From: an uncultured Ignavibacteria bacterium
GTDB taxonomy: Bacteria; Bacteroidota; Ignavibacteria; Tepidaquicellales; Tepidaquicellaceae
Direction: 5' to 3'
NCBI GenBank assembly: GCA_937974175.1
Contig: CALJIG010000036.1
Coordinates: 44,083-108,082, forward strand
Length of the DNA stretch: 64,000 nt
Made by a program: the position numbers and the translations under genes. Under the pieces are notes generated by a model, which saw nothing but the letters and a program-made list of their open reading frames with translations, was not told the origin of the DNA and searched no databases. Shown piece by piece: positions 18,316 to 27,617 of the stretch (its first letter is position 1; every line of letters begins with the position of its first letter).

Positions 18316-18957
18316 ATGAAAAAATTCTATTCAGTTTTAATAGTTTTAACCCTTTTCTCCCTTTCCCTTCAGGCGCAAATTAAGCCCTCAAAAGTCAGCA
18401 TAGATGATTATGAAAAATTGATTGGTGAAGTAAAAGAGCACCGAAAGACAAGATTATTAAATCTGGATGAATTTAATGCTGAAGCTAAAAAAGAGGGAGT
18501 AATAATTCTTGATGCCCGCTCCGATGCCATGTATAACGCAAAGCATATTAAAGGGGCGATTCATATTAATTTTTCTGATTTCAATCAGGAAGCTCTTGCC
18601 AATTTAATACCCTCTTACGATACAAAGATTCTCATTTACTGCAACAATAATTTTGATGATGATAGAAAATTCTTCCCGACTAAAATGGTAATGCCGGAAG
18701 TTTTGAATCTGCAGACAATTCAGTTTCAGCAGAAGAATGGCCTCTCGGAAACTGTAAATATTGTTGACGCTACAAAAGAAAACGTTGTAAAGCCCGGTGT
18801 TGAAACAATCGCTCTTAAACCTATAACGCTTGCCTTGAATATACCTACATATATTAATTTATACGGTTACGGGTATAGAAATGTATACGAATTATCGGAA
18901 TTCGTTAGTATTTATGACCCTAGGCTTGAATTTGAAGGTACGGCAGTTTCTAAATAA
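18316..18957 (+). CDS. Secreted rhodanese-like protein
   Basis: This 213-aa protein has a signal peptide (KKFYSVLIVLTLFSLSLQAQ) and one rhodanese domain: VIILDARSDAMYNAKHIKGAIHINFSDF, then the active loop ILIYCNNN with the catalytic Cys at about residue 116. The C-terminal part keeps GYGYRNVYELSEFVS, the usual last helix. The stretch between the active Cys and that helix is longer than usual. It probably handles sulphane sulphur or simply binds phospho/oxyanions in the periplasm; substrate unknown. Confidence 0.85.
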   Translation: MKKFYSVLIVLTLFSLSLQAQIKPSKVSIDDYEKLIGEVKEHRKTRLLNLDEFNAEAKKEGVIILDARSDAMYNAKHIKGAIHINFSDFNQEALANLIPSYDTKILIYCNNNFDDDRKFFPTKMVMPEVLNLQTIQFQQKNGLSETVNIVDATKENVVKPGVETIALKPITLALNIPTYINLYGYGYRNVYELSEFVSIYDPRLEFEGTAVSK

Positions 18958-19048
18958 AATCAACAATAACAACTATTTAAAATAAAGCCACGAATTTTAA
19001 CAAATCAGTTGAAATTTTACCCTAAATTGTCTATTTTAGTAGACACCT

Positions 19049-19172
19049 TGTAGGGTGGTGAAACTGGCAGACACACCGTCCGGTCTCGGCGGCGGAGGTC
19101 ATAGGAAAAATTTTCAATCCTACGGGAAAGAGGGCTAACTACTCCATGAAGGTTCAAATCCTTCCCCTACAG
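19049..19172 (+). tRNA. tRNA-Leu-like RNA with aberrant centre (124 nt)
   Basis: The acceptor TGTAGGG/CCCTACA (19049-19055/19165-19171), U8-G9, the class II D arm GTGAAACTGGCAGACAC (19058-19074) and the T arm GAAGG-TTCAAAT-CCTTC are all good and Leu-like. With standard numbering the anticodon arm is CCGTC-CGGTCTC-GGCGG, which has G instead of U at position 33, and the variable region is 55 nt (19093-19147) with its own hairpin TAGGA/TCCTA. Alternatively CCGT (19076) pairs with ACGG (19122), leaving a 42-nt insertion in the anticodon loop and a normal variable arm. The discriminator would be G and no CCA is encoded. I cannot assign an anticodon. Confidence 0.6.
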
Positions 19173-19219
19173 CTCCATAAAAAAGTTCACAGAAAGAATT
19201 CATATAAAGAGTTCAAACT

Positions 19220-19253
19220 AAAAAGGCTCAGATTTCTCTGAGCCTTTTTGCTT
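19220..19253. terminator. Bidirectional intrinsic terminator
   Basis: AAAAAGGCTCAG (19220-19231) pairs with CTGAGCCTTTTT (19238-19249) around a six-base loop. The A and T runs on either side make it work in both directions: for the tRNA-like RNA on the plus strand and ppdK on the minus strand. Confidence 0.9.
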
Positions 19254-19271
19254 TTATATCTATCGTTTGAA

Positions 19272-21995
19272 TTACTTAACGTGTGCTTTAAGATTTGCTC
19301 TCGCAGCCGCCAGTCTTGCAATCGGAACTCTGAACGGTGAGCAGCTTACGTAATCAAGTCCGAGACTGTGGCAGAATTCAACCGAGGCAGGCTCTCCGCC
19401 ATGCTCTCCGCAAATTCCGATTTTCAGGTCGGGCTTTACTTCTCTTCCTTTTCTTACTGCGAATTCCATCAGCACTCCAACGCCGTCAATATCAATTGAT
19501 TCAAACGGGTCACTCTTTATAATTCCCGATTCAACATAATAAGGCAGGAATGAACCTGCATCATCTCTTGAAAGTCCGAAAGTCATCTGCGTTAAATCGT
19601 TCGTACCGAATGAGAAGAACTCTGCAGATTGCGCAATCTTTCCTGCGGCTAATGCTGCTCTAGGAATTTCAATCATCGTACCGACTTTATAATTTATCTT
19701 TACGCCCTTCTCTTTCATTACTTCCTCTGCAACTCTGCGAATAACTTCTTCCTGTGATTTGAATTCATTTTCATGACCGATAAGAGGTACCATAATTTCC
19801 GGCACTACTTTCAATCCTTCTTTATGAACAACAACGGCAGCTTCAAAAATTGCTCTAGTCTGCATTTCAGTTATTTCAGGATATGAAATTCCAAGTCTGC
19901 ATCCTCTGTGACCAAGCATAGGATTGAATTCAGATAACGAATCAATCTTATATTTAATTTCATCTACGTGCGTTCCAATCATAACTGCAAGCTTACGGAT
20001 TTCAATTTCCGTATGCGGCAGGAATTCATGAAGCGGCGGATCGAGCAGGCGAATTGTTACCGGCCTTTGCTTCATCACTCTGAAAATTTCAACGAAGTCT
20101 AATCTTTGATATGGTAATAATTTATCTAATGCTTTCCTTCTACCTTCTTCTCTGTAAGCAAGAATCATTTCACGTACTGCATCGATTCTATCGCCGCCAA
20201 AGAACATGTGTTCAGTACGGCAAAGTCCGATACCTTCCGCTCCGAATGCAACTGCATTTTCGGATTGGTCAGGCTGGTCTGCATTTGTTCTTACTTCCAT
20301 TTCTCTGTTCTTATCTACCCATCCCATAAATTTATCATAGTAGCGGTATATTCTTGACTCGGCAGGCTTCATGGTTTTATCAATCAATACCTGTAGCACT
20401 TCCGATGGTTTTGTTTCAAGCATTCCGATTATAACTTCACCGGTAGAACCGTCAATTGAAATATAATCACCTTCTCTTACTTCCATCGTCTTTCCTTTTA
20501 CTCTGGCAGTCTTAAGAAGATAATCGATATCCAGATTTCCTGCACCGGCAACGCAGACTTTTCCCATCTGTCTTGCGACAAGAGCAGCGTGAGAAGTCAT
20601 TCCGCCTTTGGATGTTAAAATACCTTCAGAGGCATTCATACCTCTTATATCTTCAGGTGATGTTTCAATTCTTACAAGTATAACTTTTTCACCGCGGGCT
20701 TTTGCGTTAACAGCATCGTATGAATTAAAATATACTTTGCCGCTTGCTGCACCGGGACCTGCATTCAAGCCTTTTGTCAAAAGCTTACCGCTTCTTATTG
20801 CAAGTTCTTTCTCTTTTAAATCAAATATAGGTCTTAGCAGCTGATTCAATTGCATCGGCTCAACTCTCATAATTGCTTCTTTTGTATTAATGAGCTTTTC
20901 GCGAACCATATCCACTGCAATTTTGATAGCAGCAAGTCCTGTTCGTTTACCGGCTCTGCACTGAAGCATATAAAGAACTTCTTCCTGAATGGTAAACTCT
21001 ATATCCATCATATCATGATAATGCTGCTCTAATGATTTTCTTACTTTTTCAAGCTGGTCATATACTTTTTTGTTCTCTTTCTTTAAGTCAACAATTGGAA
21101 GCGGAGTTCTTATACCTGCAACAACATCTTCACCTTGCGCATTCATAAGGAACTCACCATAGAATTCATTATCACCTGTGGAAGGATTACGTGTGAAGGC
21201 AACACCTGTGCCTGATGTATTACCCATGTTACCGAACACCATAGCCTGAACGTTAACAGCAGTTCCCCACTCAACAGGAATTTTATTCAGCTTTCTGTAA
21301 ACAATAGCTCTGTCATTCATCCATGATCTGAATACAGCTCCTACTGCTCCCCACAATTGTTCCATAGGGTCATCCGGGAAATCTTCACCGGTTCCTTTTT
21401 TGATAGCAGCTTTGAACTCAATTGCTAAGTCACGTAAATCATCAGCAGTGAAATCTAAATCGTTTGTAATACCTTTGTTTTTTTTCTTGTGTTCTATTAT
21501 TTCTTCGAATGGGTCTATCTGGTGCTTATTGGTAGGTTTTAAATCGAGTACAACGTCTCCGTACATCTGAACAAATCTTCTGTATGAATCATAAACAAAT
21601 CTTGGATTATTTGTTTTCTTAATTAATCCTGCAACTGTCTTATCGTTCAATCCTAAATTCAAAATCGTATCCATCATTCCCGGCATTGAAGCACGAGCAC
21701 CAGAACGGACTGAAACAAGCAAAGGATTTTTTACGTCTCCGAATTTACATCCCATCACCTTCTCTGTTTTTCTCAGTGAATCCAGCACCTGCGATTTTAA
21801 CTCAGGCGGAAATTTCTTTTTATGTGCATAATAATATGTGCAGACTTCAGTAGTGATTGTGAATCCCGCAGGTACAGGTAACTTTATGTTAACCATTTCT
21901 GCAAGATTGGCTCCCTTGCCCCCAAGGAGTTCTTTCATTTTCGCGTCGCCTTCGGCTTTGCCCCCGCCAAAGAAGTAAACGTATTTTTGCGGCAT
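19272..21995 (-). CDS. ppdK: Pyruvate, phosphate dikinase
   Basis: This 907-aa enzyme interconverts pyruvate + ATP + Pi and PEP + AMP + PPi. The N-terminal ATP-grasp half starts at KYVYFFGGGKAEGDAKMKELLGGKGANLAEM. The swivelling phosphohistidine domain has His469 in GGMTSHAALVAR, and the C-terminal PEP/pyruvate TIM barrel carries GLCRTEHMFF, GTNDLTQMTFG and GICGEHGGEP with the catalytic Cys. Length is normal. It allows glycolysis to run reversibly or with PPi. It is alone, with a strong terminator after it. Confidence 0.97.
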   Translation of the reverse strand: MPQKYVYFFGGGKAEGDAKMKELLGGKGANLAEMVNIKLPVPAGFTITTEVCTYYYAHKKKFPPELKSQVLDSLRKTEKVMGCKFGDVKNPLLVSVRSGARASMPGMMDTILNLGLNDKTVAGLIKKTNNPRFVYDSYRRFVQMYGDVVLDLKPTNKHQIDPFEEIIEHKKKNKGITNDLDFTADDLRDLAIEFKAAIKKGTGEDFPDDPMEQLWGAVGAVFRSWMNDRAIVYRKLNKIPVEWGTAVNVQAMVFGNMGNTSGTGVAFTRNPSTGDNEFYGEFLMNAQGEDVVAGIRTPLPIVDLKKENKKVYDQLEKVRKSLEQHYHDMMDIEFTIQEEVLYMLQCRAGKRTGLAAIKIAVDMVREKLINTKEAIMRVEPMQLNQLLRPIFDLKEKELAIRSGKLLTKGLNAGPGAASGKVYFNSYDAVNAKARGEKVILVRIETSPEDIRGMNASEGILTSKGGMTSHAALVARQMGKVCVAGAGNLDIDYLLKTARVKGKTMEVREGDYISIDGSTGEVIIGMLETKPSEVLQVLIDKTMKPAESRIYRYYDKFMGWVDKNREMEVRTNADQPDQSENAVAFGAEGIGLCRTEHMFFGGDRIDAVREMILAYREEGRRKALDKLLPYQRLDFVEIFRVMKQRPVTIRLLDPPLHEFLPHTEIEIRKLAVMIGTHVDEIKYKIDSLSEFNPMLGHRGCRLGISYPEITEMQTRAIFEAAVVVHKEGLKVVPEIMVPLIGHENEFKSQEEVIRRVAEEVMKEKGVKINYKVGTMIEIPRAALAAGKIAQSAEFFSFGTNDLTQMTFGLSRDDAGSFLPYYVESGIIKSDPFESIDIDGVGVLMEFAVRKGREVKPDLKIGICGEHGGEPASVEFCHSLGLDYVSCSPFRVPIARLAAARANLKAHVK

Positions 21996-22067
21996 AATAT
22001 ATTGGTTTAGTGTTGTTGGATTTCTCTTAAACTTTAAAGAACGGGATGTATCGGAGCAGTAACTATA

Positions 22068-23798
22068 TTAACCTAATAACCATTTATTGAGAATTTTTCT
22101 CTGTTCATCGGTCGTGTTTTCAATTTCGGAAATTTCGTATTTCGGAATTGCAGGTGTAAGCTTTATTATAAATTCTTTTATAAATCCTTTTCTGTTTATC
22201 AGGACTTTTACTTCATCATCGTGTTTATTTTCTTTCAGAATTTTCTCATAATCTTTTTCAATTCGTATATCATTGATAGCAATAATTTCATCACCTGTAT
22301 TTAAGCAGCCTGTATATCCGCATCCGCCGGCATAAACTTTTGTAATAAGGACTTTGCCGTTTGCCTGGCTTGTTTCAATATCAAAGGTAACTAAATCTTC
22401 GTTTACATTCTTTGATTCAAGTCCGGCTTTTTTGAAGTAATCGAATAGAGGAAGCTCATCGAGTCCCATTAAGTATTTATTCCAGAAATCAGTTAAGTCT
22501 TTTCCTGCAAGTGATTCACAAATTTCCTTCACTCTTTCATTCGTAAATCCTTTTTTAGGATTCTTTTTGTAATCTTCCCATAAAGCTTTAAGTGCATCGT
22601 CTAAAGATTTTTCGCAGTTTGTTGAAGTTATAATTTCTAAATTAAGCATCAGTGCAACCAAAGCGCCTTTAGTGTAATAAGATACCTGTGAGTTTTTTGA
22701 ATTCTCATCCTGTCGGTAAAACTTTATCCATGTATCGTAGCTGGATTCAAATAAACTCTGGTTAAATCTTCCCTGGAATCTCATTATATCATTTACTTCT
22801 TTTTCTATGAACTCATAATATTCTTTGTTATCTAAAATTTCGCATCTGCGAATGAAAATATTGTCATAAATGCTTGTCCATCCCTCTGCAACCCAAAGTC
22901 CGGTTGTGTGATTTTCATTGTCGTAATCAAACGGACCAAGTTCAGCCGGTCTTATTCTTTTTACATTCCATAGATGGAAGAACTCATGTGAGACCAATCC
23001 CAGAAACTGCTTATATAATTTTACATCGGTAAATGCCCAGCGCGGGAATTGTACTGCGAATGAATTCAAATGCTCAAGTCCGCCGCCGCCTTTCTCTACT
23101 AAGTGACATATGTATGTGTAATGCTTATATGGAATATCTCTGAAGAAATTTATTTGTGCTTCTGCAATTTTTTTAAAATCCTTTATAAGCGTTTCATCGT
23201 CATAATTTGCTCTGCCTGTTAAAGCAATGTAATGCTTTATGTTCCGAATTTCAAATTCTAATACTTTCTGATTACCAATTTCTATAGGAGAATCAGCCAG
23301 TACGTCATAGTTTTCAGCTTCGTATAAGTTGTAGCCAATTTTTTCTAATCCCGTTGAAATTGTTTTCCATGAAGCATGCGGATTTATTTTTACGGAGCAC
23401 TTCTCGTTCTCCACTCCTTTTGCTGACATGAAAACATTTGAGCAGTTTATAAATGCATGCTCATCTGATATCTCGCTTGTGCGTACAGTAAGCTCGTTGC
23501 AATAAACTTTGTATTTTACTGTGAAAGAACTTTCACCCTTTGTGTTTACTTCCCAATGGTTCTTTCGTGTTTTATGAATGTCTAATTTTTTTCCTGCTGA
23601 TGAGAATGCTTCCGTATTCTGAACCTGACGCGCAAATTCACGGATCATGTATGAGCCGGGAGTCCACACCGGTAGGAATAAAGTAACATTATTTGAATTA
23701 CCTTTTTGGGACTTAATATTATTAAATTGAATTTCAATCTCGCAGTAATGTGATGCCGGGTTGGCGAACGAGATGGCGTAGTTGATAGCGTGTGACAA
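22068..23798 (-). CDS. M61 family metallopeptidase (glycyl aminopeptidase type)
   Basis: This 576-aa protein has the M61 N-terminal beta domain (about 1-180) and a zinc site HEFFH (His271, Glu272, His275) followed by VAEGW with the third ligand Glu305. A PDZ-like domain covers about residues 455-550 (YTGCLNTGDEIIAINDIRIEKD). The family releases N-terminal Gly or Ala residues. No signal peptide is obvious, so cytoplasmic location is likely here, though relatives can be periplasmic. Confidence 0.92.
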   Translation of the reverse strand: MSHAINYAISFANPASHYCEIEIQFNNIKSQKGNSNNVTLFLPVWTPGSYMIREFARQVQNTEAFSSAGKKLDIHKTRKNHWEVNTKGESSFTVKYKVYCNELTVRTSEISDEHAFINCSNVFMSAKGVENEKCSVKINPHASWKTISTGLEKIGYNLYEAENYDVLADSPIEIGNQKVLEFEIRNIKHYIALTGRANYDDETLIKDFKKIAEAQINFFRDIPYKHYTYICHLVEKGGGGLEHLNSFAVQFPRWAFTDVKLYKQFLGLVSHEFFHLWNVKRIRPAELGPFDYDNENHTTGLWVAEGWTSIYDNIFIRRCEILDNKEYYEFIEKEVNDIMRFQGRFNQSLFESSYDTWIKFYRQDENSKNSQVSYYTKGALVALMLNLEIITSTNCEKSLDDALKALWEDYKKNPKKGFTNERVKEICESLAGKDLTDFWNKYLMGLDELPLFDYFKKAGLESKNVNEDLVTFDIETSQANGKVLITKVYAGGCGYTGCLNTGDEIIAINDIRIEKDYEKILKENKHDDEVKVLINRKGFIKEFIIKLTPAIPKYEISEIENTTDEQRKILNKWLLG

Positions 23799-23838
23799 GT
23801 GGCTAAATTTGAGTTATACTAAAGTGGTGCTATGTATT

Positions 23839-24309
23839 TTATATATCTAAGAAATTCTGTTCTTCTTCTTTGAAAATATCCAGAGCTTCCTTGCTTGTTT
23901 TTGCTTCTGCAAGTCTTCTTCTGAAATCATCTTTGTTCATTAATCTTGAAATTCTGCTGAGCAGTTTTATATGTGCATTGAGTAAATTTTCCTTTCCAAC
24001 TAAAAGAAAAATAAATCTTACCGGTTCCAAATCTATCGATTCAAAATCAATCGGTGTCTTCAGCACTGCAAAAGCTGCAGTGATATCAGTTATTGCATCA
24101 GTCTTACCGTGAGGAATAGCAAAACCTTTTCCTACTCCCGTAGAAACAAGTTTCTCTCTTTCAAGTACTGCGCTTCTTACTTTTTCAAGATCGATTATCT
24201 TTCCTGAATTATTTGCAAGATCAATTATTTTGTTTATTGCATCATTCTTATCTGCGACTTCCAAATCAACTGAGATAATGTTTTCCGATAGAATTTCACT
24301 GATTTTCAT
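23839..24309 (-). CDS. ptsN: PTS IIA-like protein (PtsN / fructose-type EIIA)
   Basis: This 156-aa single EIIA domain has the phosphorylatable His67 in GKGFAIPHGKTDAI. Proteins of this kind carry a regulatory phosphate from HPr-like proteins or act as nitrogen/potassium regulators. No transporter EIIB/EIIC is nearby, so a regulatory PtsN-type role is more likely than sugar uptake. It is 42 bases upstream of the M61 gene on the same strand. Confidence 0.88.
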   Translation of the reverse strand: MKISEILSENIISVDLEVADKNDAINKIIDLANNSGKIIDLEKVRSAVLEREKLVSTGVGKGFAIPHGKTDAITDITAAFAVLKTPIDFESIDLEPVRFIFLLVGKENLLNAHIKLLSRISRLMNKDDFRRRLAEAKTSKEALDIFKEEEQNFLDI

Positions 24310-24376
24310 TTTACATCTAAAAATTAAATTTATAAATTATTTCTTTCAGTTACGAACTACTCCAATTTACTCCGAC

Positions 24377-26815
24377 TTACTCTGATAAATAACTTTTGAT
24401 TTTCTTCTTGAATTCTTTTATTAAACTTTCCGTCTTGCCCTGTGAATCCGTTTCAATGTTCAAATGGATAATATCTCTGCTCTTATCCGGAATACATAAA
24501 ACTGTATCCGTTTTGTTTAAGTTGAGTAGCACTCCGTCAATTAAAATCTGTTCGTACTGAGTATTATCTTCCATGAACTTCCTTATTACTTTTCCTTTGT
24601 CTTCTCTCGTGCATTCGATATTCTCTTTCATCATAAATAATTTCTTTGTCTCATCAAGTATATCGTGAACGTTTGATTTCGTTTTTGCAAATAGCTCAAG
24701 AATTTTTGCTATGGCAAACATTCCGTCTGTTGCATACAAGAACTCAGGGAAAATAAATCCGCCTTTTGTTCCGCCCACAAACTTCACTTCTTTATCATCG
24801 CATGCAGTCATCATTGCATAGTGGCTGTCCTTTACTCTTACTACTTCTGTTCCGAACTCTTCTGCAACTAAATCTATTTCGCGTGTTGCTTGTATTGGCA
24901 CTGCAATTTTTTTAGTTTCAGGATTTACCATTAAGAACATCTTCGTTACAAGAACTAAAAATCTATCGCCGTCAATTCTATCACCTTCGTTGTTCATTAT
25001 CCATATCTTTTCGCCGCCGGAATCAATCATAAATCCGAAATTGTAATTCAGCGAACGTACAACATACGAGAACTGCTTGAACGCAACATCAAACTCTTCC
25101 TGCGTTCTTGTAATTTTATCTTTATCTAAGTGAGCAGAGAGTGAAACAGTTTCTATGTTAAACTCGCCAAGTATATCGGGGAATAATTCCGCCGTTATAC
25201 CATGACTGTAATCCAGCACGATTTTAAACCTTCTTTTCCTTATAGCGTCAACATCAAGATTTCGTAAGAAGTGCTCTTTGTATTTTTCAATCGTTCTTTC
25301 AGGATATTTTATAGAACCTACCATGAAGAAATCAGCGCGCTGATACTCCTCACTGAAATATAATTTTTCTATTCCTTTTGTCTTACTGCTTGATAAATCT
25401 TTTCCGTCTTTATCGAAGAAAATAATATCCGTGGTAGCTTTATCGAACGGTGACTTTCTTACGAAAATACCGCCTGCACCTGCGCCGCCTTTTAATTCCT
25501 GCCTTAGCAAAGGAATCGAAGACATCTGCAAATCTTTAACCGTCAATCCTGCGGACATAACTCCGGAAGAAATTGAACGCTTAATCATATTCGATATATC
25601 ATCTATATCTCGCGCAAGCACAACTTTTTTGTTTTCTCCTATGAAAGCGCCGTAAACAGAACCAAGCTTCGAGGCGAACTCAGGATTTACCTGCAAGTTC
25701 GAGAGTCCCGAAATTCTTGAATCAGTAAATAGTTCATTAAAGAATGTATCTTCGTATATTAAGCTTCGTGTTACCTTTGCATTATTATCAATTTTTTTCT
25801 TATCCCAGATTTTTATGCTGGAGCTGATGAAGGCGTTTTTGCCGACTTCACAGTTATCTCCCATAAAAACAAAATCGTTCACTCTTGCATTTTCACCAAT
25901 CTTGCAATTCTTTCCTATAACATCAAAAAGAATTCTTGCCTTCGATGCCACATAAACATTATCCCATATTATGGAATTTTTTATATTTGCACCTGCTTCC
26001 ACAGTTACATTTTTTCCGAGTATACTGTTCTCTATAAATGCCTTAGGAGAAATGTTCGCGCTCGCATCAATGCAATTTCCTTTTTCATCTTTTACTTTAA
26101 TGTAGTCAAGGTCGCCGCGTAATGCTTCAAGGTTTGCGTAGATATATTCTTCAAGGTTACCAACGTCACGCCAGTAGCCTTTGCTTTTAAATCCGTATAA
26201 AGGAATTCCGTTTTGTAATAAATGCGGGAATAAATCTTTTGAGAAATCAAAGTTTTCTCCTGCCGGTATGTAATCGAAAATTTCTTTTTTGAAATAATAG
26301 ATTCCGGTGTTGATCGTATCGGAGAAAACTTCCGATGAAGAAGGTTTTTCTAAAAATCTTACAATCTTTCCTTCGCCGTCAGTTAGAACAATTCCGAACT
26401 GCAGCGGATTTTCCGCGCTGAACAATGAAAGTGTAGCTGTAGAATTTCTTTCAACGTGAAAATTATGAATGTCGGTAAGATTAAAATCTGTCAGTACATC
26501 TCCGCTGATAACAAGAAAATCATCTTTAATAAATTCTTCTGCAAGCTTCACTGCGCCGGCAGTTCCAAAGTCCTGGTCAGGCTTTACATAACGGATATTC
26601 ATTCCGTACTTTGAGCCGTCACCCAGTAAATTTTTTATATGGTCTGCCTGGTAATATAGCAATACAGTGACATCATCAATTTTATGAAGATTGAGTAAGT
26701 CCATGAGATGCTCAAGTATCGGCCGGTTTGCAATCGGTACTATCGGTTTCGGAATGTTATTCGTTAGAGGTCTAAGGCGTGTGCCAAATCCTCCCGCCAT
26801 CACAATAGCTTGCAT
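24377..26815 (-). CDS. Sugar-1-phosphate nucleotidyltransferase fused to degenerate phosphohexomutase
   Basis: The frame opens at 26872, but the ATG at 26815 starts exactly at the MQAIVMAGGFGTRLRPLT nucleotidyltransferase motif and clears the lemA gene, giving 812 aa. The order is an NTP transferase (about 1-230; sugar pocket GTAGAVK, DTINTGIYYF), left-handed beta-helix repeats (about 255-370; NISPKAFIENSILGKNVTVEAG), then a phosphohexomutase-like region. In that last part the usual TASHNP serine loop, DGDxDR metal loop and EESGH sugar loop are replaced by GAGAGGIFVRKSPFD, DSGGEKIWIMNN and GGTKGGFIF, so mutase activity is probably lost. It likely makes GDP-mannose or a related nucleotide sugar. 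Confidence 0.88.
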   Translation of the reverse strand: MQAIVMAGGFGTRLRPLTNNIPKPIVPIANRPILEHLMDLLNLHKIDDVTVLLYYQADHIKNLLGDGSKYGMNIRYVKPDQDFGTAGAVKLAEEFIKDDFLVISGDVLTDFNLTDIHNFHVERNSTATLSLFSAENPLQFGIVLTDGEGKIVRFLEKPSSSEVFSDTINTGIYYFKKEIFDYIPAGENFDFSKDLFPHLLQNGIPLYGFKSKGYWRDVGNLEEYIYANLEALRGDLDYIKVKDEKGNCIDASANISPKAFIENSILGKNVTVEAGANIKNSIIWDNVYVASKARILFDVIGKNCKIGENARVNDFVFMGDNCEVGKNAFISSSIKIWDKKKIDNNAKVTRSLIYEDTFFNELFTDSRISGLSNLQVNPEFASKLGSVYGAFIGENKKVVLARDIDDISNMIKRSISSGVMSAGLTVKDLQMSSIPLLRQELKGGAGAGGIFVRKSPFDKATTDIIFFDKDGKDLSSSKTKGIEKLYFSEEYQRADFFMVGSIKYPERTIEKYKEHFLRNLDVDAIRKRRFKIVLDYSHGITAELFPDILGEFNIETVSLSAHLDKDKITRTQEEFDVAFKQFSYVVRSLNYNFGFMIDSGGEKIWIMNNEGDRIDGDRFLVLVTKMFLMVNPETKKIAVPIQATREIDLVAEEFGTEVVRVKDSHYAMMTACDDKEVKFVGGTKGGFIFPEFLYATDGMFAIAKILELFAKTKSNVHDILDETKKLFMMKENIECTREDKGKVIRKFMEDNTQYEQILIDGVLLNLNKTDTVLCIPDKSRDIIHLNIETDSQGKTESLIKEFKKKIKSYLSE

Positions 26816-26840
26816 TTTGTGTAATGAATAATTAGAGGAA

Positions 26841-27461
26841 TTATTTTTTCTCGTCTTTTTTATTAAAATCAAATTTTACGTCCGGAGCTTTTTCGCTTCC
26901 TGCAACTGATTTAAAGTAAGCTTTATCTTTAAAGCCGAAAAGCTTTGCCGAGATTAAAGTCGGGAAAGTTCTCAGTGAAGTATTATATTCCTGAACAGCA
27001 TCGTTGAATTTTTTTCTTTCAACTGAAATTCTGTTTTCTGTTCCTTCAAGCTGTGATTGCAGCTGAAGAAAATTTTCATTCGCTTTTAAGTTAGGATAAT
27101 TTTCTGATACAACAAGCAATCTTGAAATGGCAGAAGATAATTTATCCTGCGCATCCTGGAACTGCTGTAATTTTTGCGGATCGTTTAAGTCATCAGCCTT
27201 TATCTGCACAGAGCCTACACGGCTTCTTGCATCGGTAACTTCAGTCAATACATCTTTTTCAAAATCTGCATAACCCTTTACCGTATTCACTAAGTTAGGG
27301 ATAAGGTCTGCTCTTCTTTGATACTGGTTTTCAACCTGCGACCATGCGCCGTTTACTTTTTCTTCCTGCTGCACCAGCGAGTTATATCCGCATCCGTAAA
27401 AGTTAACAGAGAAGATGCCTAAAATTAAAACGAAAAAAATATATTGGAATTTTTTAGTCAT
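26841..27461 (-). CDS. LemA family lipoprotein
   Basis: This 206-aa protein has a lipoprotein-like N-terminus (VLILGIFSVNFYGCGYNS, lipid Cys24). The conserved LemA core follows: EEKVNGAWSQVENQYQRRADLIPNLVNTVKGYADFEKDVLTEVTDARSRV, then a long helix pair and FPTLISAKLFGFKDKAYF. LemA proteins are helical envelope proteins of unknown exact function, often paired with TPM-domain proteins. No such partner is next to it; the fused nucleotidyltransferase gene follows 25 bases downstream. Confidence 0.92.
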   Translation of the reverse strand: MTKKFQYIFFVLILGIFSVNFYGCGYNSLVQQEEKVNGAWSQVENQYQRRADLIPNLVNTVKGYADFEKDVLTEVTDARSRVGSVQIKADDLNDPQKLQQFQDAQDKLSSAISRLLVVSENYPNLKANENFLQLQSQLEGTENRISVERKKFNDAVQEYNTSLRTFPTLISAKLFGFKDKAYFKSVAGSEKAPDVKFDFNKKDEKK

Positions 27462-27617
27462 ATATAATGTAATTTAAGTTTAAAAATACGAGGAAGCCTT
27501 ATGAAATACAATTCTGATATTTTTAAGGAAAACGGGCATTTCTGCAAAATAATTCCCTTTAAACTAAGAACTTAAAATCATTTTTAAAATTGTTATCTTG
27601 AAATCATAATATACCAA

